Of a stretch of DNA of 42,993 bases, positions 40,816 through 42,993 are shown piece after piece; within the stretch, counting starts at the first letter, position 1, and each line of letters begins with the position of its first letter. The stretch is taken from assembly GCA_018268075.1 (NCBI GenBank), contig JAFDXH010000229.1:1-42993 (forward strand). Reading direction: 5' to 3'. Under the pieces are notes generated by a model. The model was not told where the DNA came from, made no database searches, and saw only the letters and a list, made by a program, of their open reading frames with translations. This DNA is from Bacteroidota bacterium. GTDB taxonomy: Bacteria > Bacteroidota > Bacteroidia > Chitinophagales > Chitinophagaceae. The translations under genes and the position numbers were made by a program.

Positions 40816-41871
40816 TCAAATTGTAGCAGTAGATTCAGTTATCTTTTTATAATAGCTTATTAGATCTTCGTCTATATTTTCCTGGCTTACCAAAATAAAT
40901 TTTTCTGGTATAGGTGCAGCAACTCCTTCACCAATCACCATTTTTGTATTCGTGATTATTCTTGCCTCATCCCATAAGCCGCTATTTATAAAGAGCTGAA
41001 TGGTCTTTGCACCACCTTCTACTAGTACGCTTTGAACACCTCTCAGGTATAATTCTTGAAGCAACTGCTCCAGAAAGCTCTCCTCGTGAATTCTGATTCC
41101 TGAAACAGAATTATTTTGGAAATTTTTTATAAGATTAAAAATAATTGTTGGTGCTTCACCATTGTAAACATTGGCATCTGATGGTACTTTCAATGCATTA
41201 TCTATAACAATTCTGTTAGGGTTTTTACCCGGCCAAGCTCTGGTAGTCAGGTGAGGGTTATCTTTTAAAGCTGTATTCGATCCTATAAGTATTGCGGCTT
41301 CCTCACTACGCCACCTATGTACCAGTTTATTGGTAAATGTATTGGAAATAAAAGTCCTTTTATTGCCCAATGCTGCTATTTTTCCATCCATGCTTTGAGC
41401 CCACTTTAAAATGATGAAAGGCCTTTTCTTTTCATGAAAAGTAAAAAATCTTTTATTGATTTCTCTGCATTCATTTTCTAAAAACGGATACGTTACTTTA
41501 ATACCTGCTTGCTTCAGTAGCGCTATCCCTTTTCCGGATACCTCTTTGTAGGGGTCTTCACAGCCTACAATCACTTCAGGAATATTTTCCTGAATGATTA
41601 ACTGAGCACAGGGAGGAGTTTTTCCGAAATGGGCACAAGGCTCAAGTGATACATATAATCGGCTATACTGTATAAAGGCCCGGTTTTGTTCCTTTACAGA
41701 ATTTAAACAGTTCACCTCTGCATGAGGGCCGCCATATTTTTCATGATAGCCTTCGCCAATTATTCTATCATTATAAACCAGTACAGCGCCCACCATCGGA
41801 TTAGGCGATACACTTCCTATTCCCGCATGGGCGAGGTCGAGGCACCTTTGCATATAATCTTCGTCCTTCAA
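40816..41871 (-). CDS. ribD: Bifunctional riboflavin deaminase/reductase RibD
   Basis: Catalyses two consecutive steps of riboflavin synthesis: zinc-dependent deamination of the GTP-derived pyrimidine, then NADPH reduction of its ribose. The deaminase domain (1-145) has the zinc ligands H50 in PHAEV, C79 in EPCAHFGKTPPC and C88, with E52 as catalytic Glu. The reductase domain (about 146-351) has PFIILKWAQSMDGKIA, TRAWPGKNPNRIVID and VLVEGGAKTIQLFI. Length 351 aa is normal. The start is TTG at 41871: the resulting MKDEDYMQRCLDLA aligns with the usual RibD N-terminus, whereas the next ATG (41853) would trim it. It is divergent from prmC with 41 bases between starts. No other rib genes are in the window. 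Confidence 0.93.
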   Translation of the reverse strand: MKDEDYMQRCLDLAHAGIGSVSPNPMVGAVLVYNDRIIGEGYHEKYGGPHAEVNCLNSVKEQNRAFIQYSRLYVSLEPCAHFGKTPPCAQLIIQENIPEVIVGCEDPYKEVSGKGIALLKQAGIKVTYPFLENECREINKRFFTFHEKKRPFIILKWAQSMDGKIAALGNKRTFISNTFTNKLVHRWRSEEAAILIGSNTALKDNPHLTTRAWPGKNPNRIVIDNALKVPSDANVYNGEAPTIIFNLIKNFQNNSVSGIRIHEESFLEQLLQELYLRGVQSVLVEGGAKTIQLFINSGLWDEARIITNTKMVIGEGVAAPIPEKFILVSQENIDEDLISYYKKITESTATI

Positions 41872-41899
41872 ATTGTAACAATTATGTTCACAAAATAAT

Positions 41900-41907
41900 T
41901 AAGTTTG
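41900..41907 (+). promoter_or_regulatory. prmC -7 promoter box TAAGTTTG
   Basis: An exact TAnnTTTG match that ends 5 bases before the prmC ATG. If used, transcription would begin at or next to the start codon, giving a leaderless message. Confidence 0.45.
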
Positions 41908-41912
41908 CCCGA

Positions 41913-42770
41913 ATGACCATTAGCCAGGCATATAAGGATTTTATAAATCAATTAAAAAGGATTTACCCAAGTGGTGAAGCATTATCCATTGCTGACCTTA
42001 TATTTGAATCAACAACCCAAATGCCCAAATGGAAATTTCGTGAAAGTGGAGAAGCCATACCTTCCGAATACGAAAAATCACTTTTTCAAAAACTAAATGA
42101 ATTACTTACTCATAAACCTGTTCAATATGTATTAGGCGAAAGTTGGTTTTACAAAAGAAAATTTTATGTAGATGAGCGCGTGCTAATACCCCGACCAGAA
42201 ACAGAAGAATTGATAGAATGGATAATAGCGGATGCTAAAAATACATCGGCCAATAAGCCTTTGGATATTCTTGAAATTGGAGCAGGCAGTGGTTGTATTC
42301 CTGTTACCATCAAGCTGGAACTGCCTTTCACTCAACTTACTTCATTGGATGTAAGTAGAGATGCGTTAACTGTAGCGATGAAAAATGCGGCGAATCTGGA
42401 TGCAGCTATTCATTTTATTCAATTAGATTTTTTAGACGAAAATAATTGGAAGGTTTTAGGCAAGTACGATATTGTGGTTAGCAACCCGCCCTATATCCCT
42501 TTTCACCAATTGCCGAGTATGTTTAAAAATGTAACTGATTTTGAACCGGGAATCGCTCTGTTTGTAGAAGATAATGATCCATTAATTTTTTATAAAAAAA
42601 TAGCCTTGTTTGCCTCAGTGCATCTTAAAACAGGAGGGGCTATTTATGTAGAATTGAATGAAAAATTTGCTTCAGAAACTGAAATGATATTTAAAGAGCA
42701 AAACTTTAAAACCACCATCAAAAAAGATATTTATGGAAAAGAAAGAATGATACGTGCAATACTTACTTAG
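41913..42770 (+). CDS. prmC: Peptide chain release factor glutamine methyltransferase
   Basis: Methylates the glutamine of the GGQ motif of release factors RF1 and RF2 with S-adenosylmethionine. An N-terminal helical domain (1-95, with KPVQYVLGESWFYKRKF and LIPRPETEELIEWI) precedes a Rossmann methyltransferase domain with the SAM motif LEIGAGSGCIPVTI and the catalytic NPPY at residues 191-194 (VSNPPYIP). Length 285 aa is typical. ATG at 41913. Its coding end overlaps the convergent exbD-like gene by 8 bases. Closely related protein methyltransferases act on ribosomal protein L3 (PrmB), but RPETEEL and the overall length favour PrmC. Confidence 0.94.
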   Translation: MTISQAYKDFINQLKRIYPSGEALSIADLIFESTTQMPKWKFRESGEAIPSEYEKSLFQKLNELLTHKPVQYVLGESWFYKRKFYVDERVLIPRPETEELIEWIIADAKNTSANKPLDILEIGAGSGCIPVTIKLELPFTQLTSLDVSRDALTVAMKNAANLDAAIHFIQLDFLDENNWKVLGKYDIVVSNPPYIPFHQLPSMFKNVTDFEPGIALFVEDNDPLIFYKKIALFASVHLKTGGAIYVELNEKFASETEMIFKEQNFKTTIKKDIYGKERMIRAILT

Positions 42771-42993
42771 CGCTTACCGATGCAGATGTAGTAGCGCCCA
42801 GCTTTTTAGCCACCTGCATTACCCTTACTATATCGCCCCAGCTTACAAGAGAATCTGCATTAATCACCACAGCCGGTTTATTAATGGTGTCATTTATTTT
42901 TAGTTGACTTCTTAGGATGGGTTCCAGAGAATCAAATACTATTTTTTGCTGGCCAAGGAAAATATCTTTGTTTTTATCAATGCTTACAATTAC
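42763..42993 (-). CDS. ExbD/TolR-family biopolymer transport protein, C-terminal part
   Basis: Only the last 76 codons are in the window; the 5' end lies beyond base 42993. The reading frame runs on the minus strand to a TAA at 42763-42765. Visible features are VIVSIDKNKDIFLGQQ, LRSQLKINDTIN, AVVINADSLVSWGDIVRVM and AKKLGA, matching the periplasmic domain of ExbD/TolR (strand, helix, strand, then the G-D-I/V-V-x-V-M helix). ExbD works with ExbB and TonB to energise outer-membrane transport. The membrane helix with its catalytic Asp would be in the missing part. It is convergent with prmC and overlaps it by 8 bases. Confidence 0.85.
   Translation of the reverse strand, partial: VIVSIDKNKDIFLGQQKIVFDSLEPILRSQLKINDTINKPAVVINADSLVSWGDIVRVMQVAKKLGATTSASVSAK

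Overview
The window looks like a chromosomal segment of a Bacteroidota bacterium, most probably from the Chitinophagaceae or a close relative (inference from gene content). The DNA is AT-rich. It carries a GLPGLI-family protein, a PorP/SprF-like protein paired with a T9SS type B cargo, SusA-like glucan metabolism and a two-domain UspA. Several promoters show the Bacteroidota -7 box TAnnTTTG, and clear Shine-Dalgarno sequences are scarce. I see no phage, insertion sequence or CRISPR array. Apart from one palindromic repeat at the left edge, this is a core-genome neighbourhood.

Layout. 1-184: nested palindromic repeat. 185-3204 (minus): a ROK sugar kinase and an enlarged FucP-like sugar transporter. 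3401-9576 (plus): glgA, glgC, an SLC45/GPH-type sugar transporter and a periplasmic GH13 amylase. With glgB (minus, 23899-25851) these form a glucan cycle: outside glucans are trimmed, imported, phosphorylated, and stored as glycogen. 9577-10270: a convergent intergenic region unusually rich in hairpins, four of which share a GGATTA loop. 10271-11143 (minus): a PEP mutase/isocitrate lyase superfamily enzyme. 11344-11859: a small lipoprotein.

12007-17014: the threonine operon, thrA (aspartokinase-homoserine dehydrogenase fusion), thrB and thrC. In front of it is an unannotated 31-codon leader ORF whose end is packed with Thr and Ile codons, followed by mutually exclusive pairing segments. This is a candidate threonine/isoleucine attenuator and the most interesting find in the window.

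17082-25851: smc (minus), a universal stress protein, arginase, then glgB with a downstream TPR gene (minus). 25960-29480: an outer-membrane beta-barrel protein with a GLPGLI partner. 29736-30611 (minus): a lipoprotein and tRNA-Ser(UGA). 30714-34007: a YncE-like beta-propeller and recG. 34175-38820: a large SBBP/PKD cargo protein with a type B sorting domain and its PorP/SprF partner. 38856-42993: an Mrp/ApbC ATPase (minus), a carboxypeptidase-regulatory-like exported protein, ribD (minus), prmC, and the 3' end of an exbD-like gene (minus) cut by the window edge.

Starts: the amylase, recG and the thr leader appear to use GTG, while the T9SS cargo gene and ribD appear to use TTG. For the ROK kinase, the SLC45-like transporter, glgB and the TPR gene I chose internal ATG codons over longer upstream readings.
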